This document shows positions 11,471-23,763 of a DNA stretch of 64,000 nucleotides, one piece after another. Source of the stretch: Psococerastis gibbosa (Eukaryota; Arthropoda; Insecta; Psocodea; Psocidae); the NCBI GenBank assembly GCA_963971405.1, contig OZ020484.1:14074001-14138000 (forward strand), read 5' to 3'. Within the stretch, counting starts at the first letter, position 1, and every line of letters begins with the position of its first letter. The position numbers were made by a program, and so were the translations under genes. The notes under the pieces were generated by a model, which had not been told where the DNA came from, did not search any database, and saw nothing but the letters and a program-made list of their open reading frames with translations.

Positions 11471-12195
11471 ATTTTTTTTCCAAAAAAGGGAAGTTTTGGT
11501 TTTTAAGGAAAAATTGTTTTTATTACACATATTGTAGGACTACAGTATTGCTGTATTTTCAAGGAATATTAAATATTTTGTCTGCTGTAGACTGTAGTTC
11601 TGACTGCAGTTCAGACTTTTAAATTATATTTTCAAAATCATCTATTGTAATTTCATTGTTTTGCAAATCATCACCGAATGTTGGTCGATAAGCGCTACTC
11701 TGTTTTGTTATTTCAGTACAATTCCAAATACCATACTATAGATTGTGTACGTTCCTTGGGATAGAATGTGTATGTAATATATATAAATATAAAATAAGCA
11801 TTACAAAAAATTTGAATAGGTACTTGTAAGTTGGTACAAGCATACATGAAGAATTAACCTATACTACAATGAGTTGTAATGCATTGTGTTCCATTGTTAA
11901 ATTAGCATCATTGGCGAAGTAACTATTATAGAAAACAAATGCAACAAACCAAGGAGGCAATCATCGCTTCAAGGCATAATGATGTAGCGACGATTCAGTA
12001 ATCTGTTCTAAACGAGGCACTCGTCGGACAAAACGAAGAGTCATGCCCCATGACAAATTATGGTCCCATGTTCTTTACTAAGTCTCTAGCCGCACATCAC
12101 TTTAATAACTGTATAACTATCCTCTTCATAGGTGCTATACAGTACCTGCATATTGTACTTTATTGGACGATACACGATTCTGCAAAGGAGACTTA
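11471..12195. other. No gene or repeat recognised
   Basis: AT-rich sequence with no supported feature. Confidence 0.35.
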
Positions 12196-12972
12196 TTGCT
12201 TTCCAATTTATACGTAGTATAAGGAAAGTTTGTGATGGTCGAAATTTTCGATTCCGAGATTTCAACGGATTTACACGTTTTGAGGTACCAGGAACCCAAA
12301 AAAGTGGTTTTTACGAAGTGTCTGTCTGTCGCTCTGTCTGTCGCCCTGTCGCTCTGTCGCTCTGTCTGTCTGCCTGTGCGTCGCTTTCCGGGCAAACTAC
12401 TCGGTCGATTTTGATGAAATTCGGCATGTAGGTTCACAAAAATCATACCTCGAGACTTTTTTTTATTTTGGGCTAACTCAATTTGGGGCGGTTTTATTTT
12501 CAAAAACTTAAAAAAAACGTCTAAAAAAATTATTTCTCAAAAACGGCTCCAACGATTTCTTTTAAATTCACATATATTATATTGGTTATTAATGTTAACC
12601 AAATGCAGGGGGGTCGGTTGCCCCTTGATAGTTTGCGTCTGGGGGTAAAAAAATAAAAATAACTAAATTTTAATGAAAAATGACTAAAAAATAATTTTTC
12701 TGCGAAACCTTTCTATCGATGATTTCTAACTTCAGGCATGTTTTAGGTGTTAAATTGAGTAACGAAACCGGACAGGTTACTTACCCAAAAAACTATTTGG
12801 TTTTGTGCAAAATTTTTTTTTTTTTTTAAATGATAGAAAATTCACGCTCAAATGCATTGCGTGCTCTGCCATTATTGCTGTTTGGTAATGTTTTGGTCTG
12901 ACCTATTAACTATATAGAGTTTACCTCAACTTCAGTGACGTTAGATGGTGGACAACCCCCCCCCCCCCCCCG
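12196..12972 (+). repeat. 770-bp dispersed repeat with TCTG microsatellite, full-length copy 2
   Basis: Near full-length match to 3605-4373, including GAGGTACCAGGAACCC, a TCTG/CGCT microsatellite at about 12320-12380, GGTTCACAAAAATCATACCT and the terminal C-run. The shared 5' boundary (GCTTTCC) and 3' boundary (C-run) define the element. Frames within it are not conserved between the copies. Confidence 0.75.
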
Positions 12973-13094
12973 AGATATCGGAAATTTAACCACATGAAAA
13001 TTATTTACCATGAAATTACTCATTTTCTCTATCTACTAATTTTGATAAATTGGAAAGCATGTTCGAGTAAACTCGGACCGGTTCTATTTATTTT

Positions 13095-13226
13095 GTCCTC
13101 ACTGGTTATTCCATCAAGTGAGGGAAATACATTGAAAAATAATAATAATGAGTTACAAAAAGGATATCGGTACAGGTACCTTCGGATGCAACATCCAATG
13201 AGGCCCAAATAAATACATGCCATCAA
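13095..13226. repeat. Dispersed repeat pair member 1
   Basis: Shares CAAGTGAGGGAAATA, TACAAAAAGGATATCGG and GGATGCAACATCCAATGAGG with 20955-21080. Class unknown. Confidence 0.6.
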
Positions 13227-13340
13227 GGCCGTGCCCAGGTTTTGATTTCGGGGGGGGGGGGGGTCAAAAATTTTTTTACGTAATTTAATAGTGAATTAAT
13301 GGATAAATTCTTCAAACCATACCGGTTGACATACAAAAAT
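13227..13340. repeat. G-run element, partial (CAAGGCCGTGCCCAGG end)
   Basis: Starts CAAGGCCGTGCCCAGGTTTTG followed by a G-run, and matches, inverted, the segment 61560-61680. The other end was not found. Probably hAT-like from its similarity to 46531-46677. Confidence 0.5.
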
Positions 13341-14820
13341 AAAAAAAACATCACGTGATTAATGGGCGGCCCCAAAGATATATTTTGAAAATTGCAAAAA
13401 GTAAAACATAATTTAGTTTCAATTAGCATAGAAATTTAAGAAATTAGAACAAAATTGGCGGGAAAATAAAACATTTAATTTTGTGCTGTGCTAAAAAGTA
13501 AATTTGCAAGTTACTCATTTTATGTAAAAAATGTAAAAAATGCGTTTTGTGCAATTTTTTTGTGGCTCATTAGCTTCAATCAAAACCAGCATAGGCCCCC
13601 ATAAATAGTATGCCGATGTAGAACCGGCACCGTAAGGTGCGGGGCCATACTATACTCTACCTTCAAAAGCCATCAGTCAACGATCAACGTTTAGCCTAAA
13701 ACAGTACGTGTTCGTGTGGTATGCTATATATTTCATGCCGTTCTGAATGTTCAGGTCATGGCGCCAGTTTAGTTTCTTATAAAACAAACACTGCTGTGAA
13801 TTGAAATGTTGAAGAAGTTTAACGACAATTACGAGGCGATACTGCTTATTAAGGAAGACACTTATAGGTCTATAAATCGAAAAAAAAATTGAAGGACAGT
13901 CGGTAGTTTGCAGAGCCTGCTGGGCAGCATCACATGTCATCAATCTCTGTGGTGACCCCATGCTGAGAACAGTCAAATGTTACGTACTCGAATGCATAAT
14001 AAATAAATTATTTCAAATGTTACCTTCATCGCACAATGCTATTATACATTTTAAATGATACAAACAAACCACTCCTTAGATGGTGCTCTTACATAGAACA
14101 TGTCCGACATCGCGACAGGACCCAAATAATTATTTTTATTGATTAGAACCCTTGTAATAAAAATATGAACCCATTCTCCCGCAGTTACGATCAACATCAG
14201 CGATGTTGTAAATTAAAGTGATATATTATAATCGATACCGGCTGTAAAATACTAGTGCGTCGGCCTCGGTAGTGGTTGATTCATTTTCGACAAGCTTTCA
14301 AATTGGTCCTGAGACGTTGTATGTTGCTCCATTGTTTATTTAATTTGTGAGATTGTTGTCGTGTTATTTATTTTTATGATTGCGTCAATGCGAGAGCCTC
14401 GCAGCAGTACGTCTCCCATATCTGGGCAATAAAACAGTGGCTTCTCATTTTGACTGTACGAGTGTTTGTCCTCCTAAGGCCAGACTACATCTTCCATTCA
14501 CACTTAGGGGTACCGTAGGATATGCAACATATGCCAGTGAACGTATAATACTCTAAGCTTTATATACTTTTTAATGTTTTCCATTTCTAAGGAGTGAATT
14601 ATTTAACTATTTCGTTAAATTTTTTTAATGATAAAAGCTATGCCTCATTAAATGTATTTACTCCAAATTCAATTCTTTTACGCCACGGTATAGGCTTACC
14701 AAAAATTATGAGCAGTGAGCCCTTTACCCCTACCGAAGAAAATTAGCAAAAACTAAAGATTGCAATAAGAAGATTGTTGGACAAATGCAAAAATTGCATA
14801 AACTGTGCCGTCACTGATTT
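13341..14820. other. No supported feature
   Basis: AT-rich, no recognised gene. A 99-codon minus-strand frame at 13677-13976 has no motif I know. Confidence 0.3.
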
Positions 14821-14839
14821 TAGTAATCAAGAGTGTTGC

Positions 14840-14920
14840 TTGTAATAATTGTAAAAATGTATTGTATTGAAGGAAATAAATAAATATTGTATTGTATTGT
14901 ATATTGTATTGTATTGATTA
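14840..14920. repeat. TATTG microsatellite
   Basis: Repeats of TGTAT/TATTG with AAATAAATAAA, resembling the tail of an older retroposon lying upstream. Confidence 0.6.
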
Positions 14921-14934
14921 GTACAGCCCATACA

Positions 14935-15141
14935 CAGGGACATATTATGTACAGGCCGTGTCGCGGTGGGCCACCCACGGGTGGAGTTGGAGTATTTGGA
15001 CCAGTTGTACAAAGACTGCAACTGCACGACGAAGAAGACCTGAGGAGGCTGGCCGACGACAGAACGGAATGGAAGATCTGGAGCGTGCTGCTTCAAATCA
15101 ATCCCTTTTGGTTATCCATCAGTAGAAGAAGAAGAAGAACA
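14935..15141 (+). mobile_element. Non-LTR retrotransposon 3' fragment with (AGA)n tail
   Basis: Encodes RRLADDRTEWK, similar to the end of LINE proteins (RR-A-DR-EW), and ends in a GAAGAAGAAGAA tract. Strongly truncated. Family uncertain. Confidence 0.5.
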
Positions 15142-15661
15142 CAGGGCTGGATTAAGACATTTGCCGGCCCTTTATTTTAAAATAACATTGCATTCAAAAT
15201 AAATTCTGAAGGGCCTAGTCGAATGAGGCTTAATAGACCTCAAGAATGAAAGTGTTTTTATATACGGGCGTTGAATGCAGTCATTTGCCCCTTTCCCACA
15301 TTTATTTTCATATAAAGTATGAGTTAGTGGATTCCATAGAAAGAAGAATGGAAAACAAGTAGCTGCAATGGTTTGGCCACGTCCAACGGATGGACGAGAA
15401 TAGGACGACCCGGAGGTTGGTGGAAGCAGGAGACCCATCGCCAGACCGAGGACAATCCTTGAGGAAAGAATTGAACAACTCACCGGAGCAAGAGGAAAAA
15501 CCATGGCCGAGCTCAAGACGTTAGTCGAGTTCAAGAAATGGGTCCGAGGCGACCCCCTCACGCTGCGCACGCGGCACTAGTAAGGGGTATGAGGAAGAAG
15601 AAGAAGAATTTTAAGTAGGTAGGGCTGCAGCCTATATAACCTAGCCGGTAATCCGGCCCTG
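15142..15661. mobile_element. hAT-like remnant split by a LINE tail
   Basis: The left end CAGGGCTGGATTA and right end TAATCCGGCCCTG are inverted repeats with one mismatch. The LINE tail at 15321-15609 lies inside. No clear target duplication. Confidence 0.45.
15321..15609 (+). mobile_element. Non-LTR retrotransposon C-terminal fragment with (GAA)n tail
   Basis: Reads VDSIERRM, an in-frame stop, LQWFGHVQRMDENRTTRRL, then after a frameshift RPRTILEERIEQL and a final stop at 15578-15580, followed by GAAGAAGAAGAA. The WFGHV-RMD motif is typical of LINE ORF2 C-termini. Dead copy. Confidence 0.75.
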
Positions 15662-16930
15662 CCTATATAGTTAACCCCGTATAGAAACTACTATGTAATG
15701 TAGCTATGAAGAATTACGCTATTTAAAATACTTTTAGAAATAACGAAACATAACCCAGCACTTTTTGTCTTCCGACGTGACGGGCGACGGCAAAAAATGT
15801 TCTCACCGAGATGACCCTCATTCATCTTTCTTGAATGGAACTTCTTTAAGAAACAAGGCTAGTAGGCACCGCGTGCTCGTAGTTGTTTTCAATAGCAGCA
15901 GCACAAATCTACCTTGTTTTGTTATGAAAAATTCCAGTAGCTCAAAAATGTTGACTTTTGAGTGGAAAAAACATATTGAGTATTTTTTTGAGGGTCAAAT
16001 CTGAGTCAATGTTATTGTTGGGAACTTTTCGTTGGAGATGGAGTATTCTGTCGTCATTAGGCTCTGGTTTTGTCTTGTTCTGCCCATTGACGCTCCTTTG
16101 TACGTTGGGCAGTCTAAACACTGTTATTCTTTGAGTTTCGAGTAATATACAGTACCTATGTATCTCCTGAATGTCTTTTTATGGTACCCATTCATTATAC
16201 AGTAGTTAGACTGACAAAAATCTACTAAACAATCGCCGGATTCATTGTAGACGTAGGCTACCAATAGTTATTACCTACATACAATAATAACATTTTAATT
16301 TAATTGATTAATTTAAGTAATTTAATAATACATACATTCATTATTACGAATCGTGTACAATGTGCGTATAACTGGTATATTCTTCTCCTTTTATAGGTCA
16401 CAATTTCAGCGATTGGTTCGCAGCAACTCCCTGCATAACATCCTCCAGCTCTCTCAGTCTCGTCTTCCTCTTTAGCTCCTGCGTCCTCCTTCAGCTGATC
16501 CATGAATTTTCTCGGTAAATAAATGCATATGCTTCCATACTAGGAGCTTTAGCCCGGTAGCATGACTCACTGGCGCCAAAGCTCGAAGACGTCTTGCGGA
16601 CGAGGATTTGAACTAGCTATTACCAGGTCGATTCGATTATAACACAAGTACCCATACCGAAGGTGGGTGCAGGTCTCCGGTCCAGGCGCAGTTCTCCTGA
16701 CGTCACCTTAGTGAATCTTGGCCTAATATGGCACACTCGCCTACCTATTTTCTCTATAACTGGCCGGCCAGTGCAGTGTTGCCAGTTTTCTCAAGTTTAT
16801 TCTATAATTTGATGGATTGATAGGTGCACCTATTATTAGTATGCATGACATTCCATTGAAATGAAATGAAATAATTAAATGGAAGTCGTTTTCTGATAAT
16901 GTCACTATAGAAATTTTCTATGGTCAATTT
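15662..16930. other. No supported feature
   Basis: Nothing beyond short frames. A tRNA-like arrangement was looked for near 16600 and not confirmed. Confidence 0.3.
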
Positions 16931-16934
16931 CGAC

Positions 16935-17085
16935 TTCTATGGCAAGGTGGTAGTGTGCATACGTGCGAGTCTCTACACGTTATGCGATTGGAGACGTATC
17001 GTAACTTCTAACCTACAGAGGTGACTGGAGAGGTCAATCGGATACATTAATTAATTTGCTTGTATGCGATTAACCTTTTTATATT
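16935..17085 (+). repeat. Dispersed repeat, copy 2 (GCGAGTCTCTACAC family)
   Basis: Matches 7585-7735 over its whole length, including ATTGGAGACGTAT and GCGATTAACCTTTTTA. Confidence 0.65.
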
Positions 17086-17332
17086 TAAAAACATATATAT
17101 GCGAAAAAATTTGGCCTTTTAAACCAGCACATTGACGAGTAACGCTGGCAGTGGTAAAGTTTAAAACCATTTTCGAACGACTAAAATTTCTCTAAGCACC
17201 CTAAAGGTTTTTTTGGATCGGGGGTGGGGGTTAATTTAATCCCATTGACAAGATGCTAATCCGCATAGAAAACATAGCGGCATGTCCAAGACACTGCAAC
17301 TTTTCCTCTCCATACTAGAGTTCGCAGTTTTT

Positions 17333-17494
17333 ACTTAAAATTGTAGAAAGAATGAGACGCAACTGATCCACAATAAAATATATTAACAGTGACCGATTTC
17401 GGTAAGATGCCATCATCAGACATCATCAGATATCTTACCGAAACCGGTCACTGTTAATATATTTTATTGTGGATCAATTTCTACAATTTTAAGT
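17333..17494. repeat. Palindromic element with ACCGGTTTCGG core
   Basis: The arms read from ACTTAAAATTGTAGAAA through GATCCACAATAAAATA and GTGACCGGTTTCGGTAAG; the right arm is complementary. The core resembles the intronic hairpin at 37107-37281. The 12-mer CCACGAAGTCAC follows at 17506-17517. Confidence 0.8.
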
Positions 17495-17608
17495 ATGATG
17501 AAGTTCCACGAAGTCACTTTGGAGAATCTCACTATGATTCGCAGTTCTTCACGACTAAACAACCACGAAGGCCGATAAGATTTAAACAAGGCACTCAACG
17601 TCCGCCCA

Positions 17609-17638
17609 AATAAGTAAGTAAGCAAGTAAGTAAGTAAA
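17609..17638. repeat. (TAAG)n microsatellite
   Basis: Seven or so TAAG units, as in the tails of LINE copies here. The preceding sequence could be the end of another retroposon. Confidence 0.6.
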
Positions 17639-17639
17639 C

Positions 17640-18403
17640 GTGTATTGAAACATAAAACAAACAAATACACAATAAGAGTAAGGACACCTTACCTGTAACA
17701 ATTTTTCCCTGGCCAAAAATGTATTAAAAAATAACTAAAAAATTAAACATACAACTATTACAACTAAACTTAAATTATTAATAACATATCTTCTAGGTAC
17801 CTAGGTACACGCGATGATGAGGCGAATGACAAATTTAAATTTGAAATTAGCTCACCTTTAGTGGCGGTCCCACGTATTCATAATCGAATCAGTTGCATTA
17901 TTATTTTTTTTTTTACACTGTATATATTATAACAGATTAGGCTATAGGTATCCATTTTACTAAACGGGACCTTGATGAGTTGAACGTCTAACAGGATTAC
18001 CCGGATTGTTAACTAGCGGTAGACATGTGTCTAAAGAAGACTAGATCGAATTAAAATATGTCAAGTCTGCTTGAACAAAGAGAATGAAGGAATGTGTCCG
18101 TAGCGTAGTCATGTTCCGCGAGCCACGATCAACCAAACACGCTTGATGACATCTCGGAACGGCATGACTCCCAAAAAAATTGTCACTAACAGCTTTTTAC
18201 CCGACGGTAGCCTTGGAGCCGAAAATATTCCAACAACACCGCATGCAACGTGGACTATTTAGGGTGGTTGCCGACAACGGTACGTTTTATGTTTTTTTTT
18301 ACGTTTCCTTTAAGCCAGTGGTAAATGCTCTGGTAAATGGCCCGCGGCGAGAATGTCTGCAGTGGCTTTAAGAGTTGCCATAAACAAGAACATTAAGGCG
18401 AGG
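17640..18403. other. No supported feature
   Basis: Short frames only. Confidence 0.3.
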
Positions 18404-18548
18404 CAAGGCCGTAGCCAGAGGGGGTCCAGGGGGTGCGGACCTCTCCCGTATATAAGATAGAATGGAGTTTTAAATATATTGAGGTTATCTTATCTCCAGT
18501 GACGTCAGATGTACCCCTCCCGAAAAAACCTTCTGGCTACGGCCTTGA
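18404..18548. mobile_element. Short inverted-repeat element (AAGGCCGTAGCCAGA ends)
   Basis: CAAGGCCGTAGCCAGAGG at the left is matched by CTTCTGGCTACGGCCTTG at the right. It has a G-rich left part and a C-rich right part, and an internal GTGACGTCAGATG shared with the 3' end of the 770-bp repeat. Probably hAT-like, but no clean 8-bp duplication was found. Confidence 0.6.
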
Positions 18549-18973
18549 CTGCCGAGGATACAACAACTTGTAAAAAACATGTGTGTCCATGTTTCAGATT
18601 AACTTTAAATATAATTGTATCCTTGAAACCTTACGAATTCTTAAACAAAAAATAATTAATAATAAATGTAAGGGGTGGTCCGCACCGACCTATTGTCGCT
18701 TTGAGTGACTTTTCTTTATTTTAAATTTGGCATCGATATTGTCCTTTGGAATCAAAAAAACAGTTTTGTCGGACTATTTGTTCTCGCCATTCCGCCATAA
18801 TCAAAGTTGTGTAATTTTAGGAACAAAACCAGTTCTCTTCACTTCTTTGAATCAAAAGCAGTTCTCTATATTATTTTTTTCTCGAAATTGGGATAGCTAT
18901 GCATAGTTAGAAATATTTCTTAGGTAGGTTAAAATGAAAGTGTTTAAGGGATCAAACCATAACGCTAAAGACG

Positions 18974-19300
18974 GACGTCCACGTGTGAGAACAGCAGTTT
19001 TTCGCGGTTCATGAAAAATGACTGGTAGAGAGAACGGCTTGATTTCAGGCGACTCAAATGGTGTTAGTTAGTGTTAGTGTTAGTGTTAGTGTTAGACGTC
19101 CACGTGTGAGAACAGCAGTTTTTCGCGGTTCATGAAAAATGACTGGTGGAGAGAACGGCTTGATTTCAGGCGACTCAAATGGTGTAAGTTAGTGTTAGTG
19201 TTAGATGTCCACGTGTGAGAACAGTAGTTTTTCGCGGTTCATGAAAAATGACTGGTGGAGAGAGTGGCTTTTGATTTCGGGCGACGCAATTGGTGTTGGT
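18974..19300. repeat. Three-copy tandem repeat with TTAGTG spacers
   Basis: Units begin GACGTCCACGTGTGAGAACA at 18974 and 19095 and, as GATGTCC, at 19204. Each contains TTTTTCGCGGTTCATGAAAA, and the first two end in a variable number of GTTAGT units. Unit distances are 121 and 109 bp, the difference coming from the GTTAGT count. Confidence 0.85.
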
Positions 19301-19945
19301 GACGACCACATATTGTACACCAAAATGTAGAGGAGCATTGCTTCTAGGTGATTTAAATTTTTTTCTATCTCTACAATTGATCTTTTCTGTGAAATTATAT
19401 TTCGTCTCAACTTTTAGACTAATCCCATTCCCCCCACTGACAAGATCAAGACGCGTGCTTTGTATGAAAAATACCAGATGTACTCTATTATACTTTGGAG
19501 TAGAAAATATGCAAATTTAAATTCTAAATTCGAATTATTAAGACTCTTCGTTTGAACATATGGCGCACTCTTTAGGGTAGACTTGGGAGCACAGAAATTG
19601 ATCGGTGTCGAAATAATGCGGGCAGATAGTAATTCATCTTCCCTATTATCCAAAGATCAAGGCCTACGCTGATCCTCATTCGATTTATCAGGGGATCGGC
19701 GCGGAGGGGTCAGAGGTCAATGGCGGAGTGACGGCAGGCGCGCGCCATACCACATAGCCCGTACCTATACCCATAGTCGAGCATTGCCCTGTACTCTACC
19801 TGGCTCTCCTCACAAATGCTTCAGTAATTCTGGCGCGTAGGCCTACTACGTTTTATACCAGTTCTGACTTACAGAATCCAATCAGGCTTCATCGGTACCA
19901 TACTAATTTTTGAAAACGCATGGCAAAATAAACAAATATTGACTT

Positions 19946-20079
19946 ATTGTTCTAATACTAAGCGGAGTTAGGGTCTTACCCCCCAAAGCATGGCCAGAAA
20001 TTGTAGGAAGAGTGGGACTCGAACCAACAACCTTTCGGGTGAAATTTGGAGTTTGTCCGACCACTCTACATGTCCTAAC
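19946..20079 (-). repeat. tRNA-derived SINE, partial
   Basis: The minus strand carries GGTTGTTGGTTCGAGTCC (B box) after a tRNA-like 5' part. It shares CTACA-TTTCTGGCCATGC and CTAACTCCGCTTAG with the other copies. Confidence 0.75.
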
Positions 20080-20954
20080 GAAAATAGTACCGTAAGTCTG
20101 ATTGGTATCAAAATAATATTCTTACGTTTTAACAGAGGAGTTTCTTATTGCTACCATTGCACTGCACTGCTACTTCATGTTAAGAAATTAGAAATTGTGT
20201 ATTTCATGGACTATATGTATAAATAATTCCATTTCAAAACAAATTTCAAGGGGGTAGCTACTCAGGCATAGCACCAACGAAAATTAATGGGAATTATTTA
20301 TATAAGCAATTTAATTACGTCATTAAAATAACCCGCTACAAAACAAACGACATTGTTCATTCTAGACTCAATAGCGCCGTGTTTCAAACTTCACATAATT
20401 ATATAAATATATTTCCACACATAACTCTCTTCCAGAAACAACAGCTAAGCAACTCAACAGCATTTAATTTTTTGATAGTACGACAAAAAAAAACAAACAC
20501 ATTTTTACCCAGCCATTCGAATGGCAGATAGACAGTTTAGCTCAAGTTCTTGACTTAAATTCTCCGCTTATACTTATACCCACTATGTATTGTACATACC
20601 ATTATTATTACTTGATATTATTATTATTTTTATATTTATATTTTTTATATAATTATTATGTTTTATTGCAAAAGTCGTTTAATTTACTACTCTACATATA
20701 ATGTTCCGTTTAAAGTCACGAGAGAAACCCTACATTGGATTATTTTTACTGTTTCTCTCTTGCTTATTTATTAGGAAATATTATTCTGTGTTTATAGTGA
20801 TAGCTCTAAATGAAATTATTGTATTTATACTTATATATTATTATATTTATACTTATATATTAGAAACTGTTCAAGGGTCCATCACGGGCCCCATTTGTTC
20901 GCGAATGTAGGCCTATGATGAAGGACAATTTTGAAATAAATTATTTTTTTGTCT
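20080..20954. other. AT-rich stretch, no gene
   Basis: TTATTATT and TATACTTATATATT tracts at about 20600-20860. No supported coding region. Confidence 0.35.
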
Positions 20955-21080
20955 CACTGATTACTCCACCAAGTGAGGGAAATATATTGAAAAAGTAGTT
21001 CCTTACAAAAAGGATATCGGCGCAGGTACCTCCGGATGCAACATCCAATGAGGCCATGGGCCCAAACAAATACATGCCAT
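20955..21080. repeat. Dispersed repeat pair member 2
   Basis: Aligns with 13095-13226 including GGATGCAACATCCAATGAGG and AAATACATGCCAT. Confidence 0.6.
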
Positions 21081-22640
21081 AACTATTTTAGAGATCCCAT
21101 TTGTGACGGGTTTGATTCTAATATAAATACATAGGTAAGTAGGAATCATGTATGAGAAATAGACTAAAATTAATAGTACTTTACTTTTAGTTCTCAATTT
21201 AGGGATCCATACAAAATATTCTGTTAATAAAAGCATATAAAGTATGTTAAGCACGTCAAATACGTAAATAGGTACAAAGGAACACAATAAAATAAATAAA
21301 GAACAAATTTTTTGATGGCTCGAGGAGAGTGTGAAAGGATTGGCCTGAGTTGAAGCAGGAGCGTGTGAACGCCAAGAGTTGCTCAGGGGGCTCTCCTAGT
21401 ATGGGTTTCTTATGTTTTTATTTACTTAGGTAAATGACGGGTGCGCCTATTGTCTGACAAGAGAGACGTATCACTTTGTTTAGTTTTTGTTGTAGCTCAA
21501 GCAGACTTGAACGGCCATGTATGGTACTGCGGTTTTTGCCTGGTTATACCTATCTATGTAATTATGTGTGGGCGGCCAAACTCTATAGCACATGATTTGT
21601 GGCAGATTGGCTCCCGGAGAAGCACGCAATGACATTTTTTTTTTTAATGTTAAAAATGTTATTTATGCCGATTGGTAAATGCTGCCTCGCCTGCTGGCTC
21701 CATACAGTGCACCGCGAACGTTATAATGAATGAGGATATGTGCTTTCTTTGAATTGTAATGTAATCGATTGCTATAATCGAGGCACCTTACCGTACATTA
21801 TTTCTACTACACGTTGTATTAATATTTTGACGATTTTACTTTATACTTTCTTGTCGACTACTTACTTGATTGTATATAATTTAAAAGAAATATATTTATC
21901 TTAATAACATCATCAGCAAGATTACAGAAAAGAAAGAGATTGTTATTTATTATTATCATGTATTTGGCGTGTTTTCTGTCAAGTTCTTGTTGTAATTGTT
22001 TGCAACGCCTACTTTCAGCATTTCTGCTTTAAGCAACTCCGTCAGCCTGGCGGGGGGAGTGAGTCTGTTTGTTACCTTGAGGCACCCTAAGGGCAGACTC
22101 CTTCACATCGGGGGAAAGGGGAGGTAACTGACAGAGTTGTTTTCTGTCAAGTGAAATGCCTTAAATTCAAGTTTCTTTTAGGGTATTTCGATTGTTCTTC
22201 TATTGCGGATGTAAGAAAAAATCTGTTAAATCACAGCCTCCTATTTTAACATGTGCCTTAAGACGCAGGTTCAAAATTAGTTGGTATGGTTGGTCTTAAA
22301 AGCAGGTATCATTTGATATGCCACATGACATACTGTATGTTTGCATTTTAAAATTAGAAAATATAGTATAAAACCCCCCAAAAAACCCTTTTCAAGAGGT
22401 GAAAAAAATCCAAGAGAAAGGCCTGACTTTGCTAGATTTTGGCAAGAAATGTTTTACCGGGTTTAAAATCCCTCAAAATAATTTAAGCCAAAGGCTGGGA
22501 GTCTGGGACACCCTGTATATACAAATACATATGTATATCTAAGTAGGAGAAACAAAAATCTATGATACATTTGACTTAAGACTATGCATTTGCGTGGCAT
22601 TAGAGGGGGACTTGGCAATTACCAGTTAATATATTTCTAT
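21081..22640. other. No supported gene
   Basis: Only short frames. An imperfect inverted repeat involving AACTCCGTCAG and CTGACAGAGTT lies near 22035-22140, but its arms are short. Confidence 0.3.
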
Positions 22641-22770
22641 GATCCTACCATGTGATTAAAAATGTAAACACTACAATTTTTGAATGGAATGTGCCATTCA
22701 AAAAAGGTTTTTTTAAAATTTATAACCCCAGGAATAAGTTGATGCTAATCGCCATAGTAGGCTACGCCAC
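22641..22770. repeat. Fragment of the CCAGCAGCCTGAT foldback superfamily
   Basis: ATTAAAAATGTAAACA and GGAATGTGCCATTCAAAA resemble the 115-bp unit of 5217-5580; TCGCCATAGTAGGC resembles an end. Confidence 0.45.
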
Positions 22771-23585
22771 CCCTCTCAGACCAAGGGTTGATTTTGCCTG
22801 CAATTTAGGGGGGGGGGGGGGTCAGTGGGCAGGCTCGGTGGATTATATCATTAAAAAACATAATTATTTTTAATTCCCGCTGTAAACTTATTGTTATCTA
22901 GTGTAATTTAATTTTTTTTTTTTGGGAGGGGGGTGGGACTGGACCCTCTGACTCCCTAAAATCCGGCCCTTGTCCCAAACCCCCTAATTACGCCAAAGTG
23001 TTTATGAAGCAACAACACTCTTATTCAGCTTTATTTTGTGTCACAGAACTTTTGCAGATAAAACATCCTTAATGAAGTCAATTATGCAGTTTTAGAAGAT
23101 TTTCCCCATTCCCATTCTTCGCTTTCTTACATAAGGTAGGCGAAAGGCCTATAGTTAAGTTTCGAAATAATATTTTTAGGATAAAGGAGCTAGGTGCGGT
23201 TGAATTTCGGTTAATTTATCCAAGCAAAACGGCCCTGTAAATTGGACTACCACGAACCAAATTGTCATCTTATAATAGTAATATCCGCCATCATATTTTG
23301 GACTTGTTGAGGTCCTGTACGGTACGTAAAAAGACATCGTTGAGGACGATTAACCATAACTTGGCACATAGGCTAGGTGTTTTTATTTTGGTTTCCTCTT
23401 TGTACCGCATAGACGTGAAGTGGCGGTCACGGCCCTTGGCAACTATGATTTTTTATTGTCGTCAGAAGGAGCAGTCAAAGGATGCTTTCAACTTAAACAA
23501 AATGCTACTACGAACGTGCACAAGTGGATATGTGCCTTTGATAGCTTTGGAGTTATGGCTATGAAATATTGCCCCAGACGGTATG

Positions 23586-23763
23586 CAAGGGCGGATCAAG
23601 TGGAAAATTTAGGGGGGTCACAAGTTGTATGTAAGTTTGAAAGGTAATTTTTTTGCGGAAAATTTGAGTTTTTTATTTTAATTTTATTTTGACTATCATA
23701 CGAATTTACTAATTTAGGGGGGGGGGTCATGACCCCCTGACTGCCCCTTTGGATCCGCCATTG
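23586..23763. mobile_element. hAT-like G-run element with 7/8 target duplication
   Basis: ACGGTATG at 23578-23585 and ACAGTATG at 23764-23771 flank it. Ends CAAGGGCGGATCAAG and GGATCCGCCATTG. Sister of 2937-3112, sharing AAATTTAGGGGGG and CATGACCCCCTGACT-type blocks. Confidence 0.7.

Noticed and set aside
15172-15570. 132-codon minus-strand frame
   Set aside because: Antisense of a LINE tail fragment; the plus strand carries the recognisable motif.
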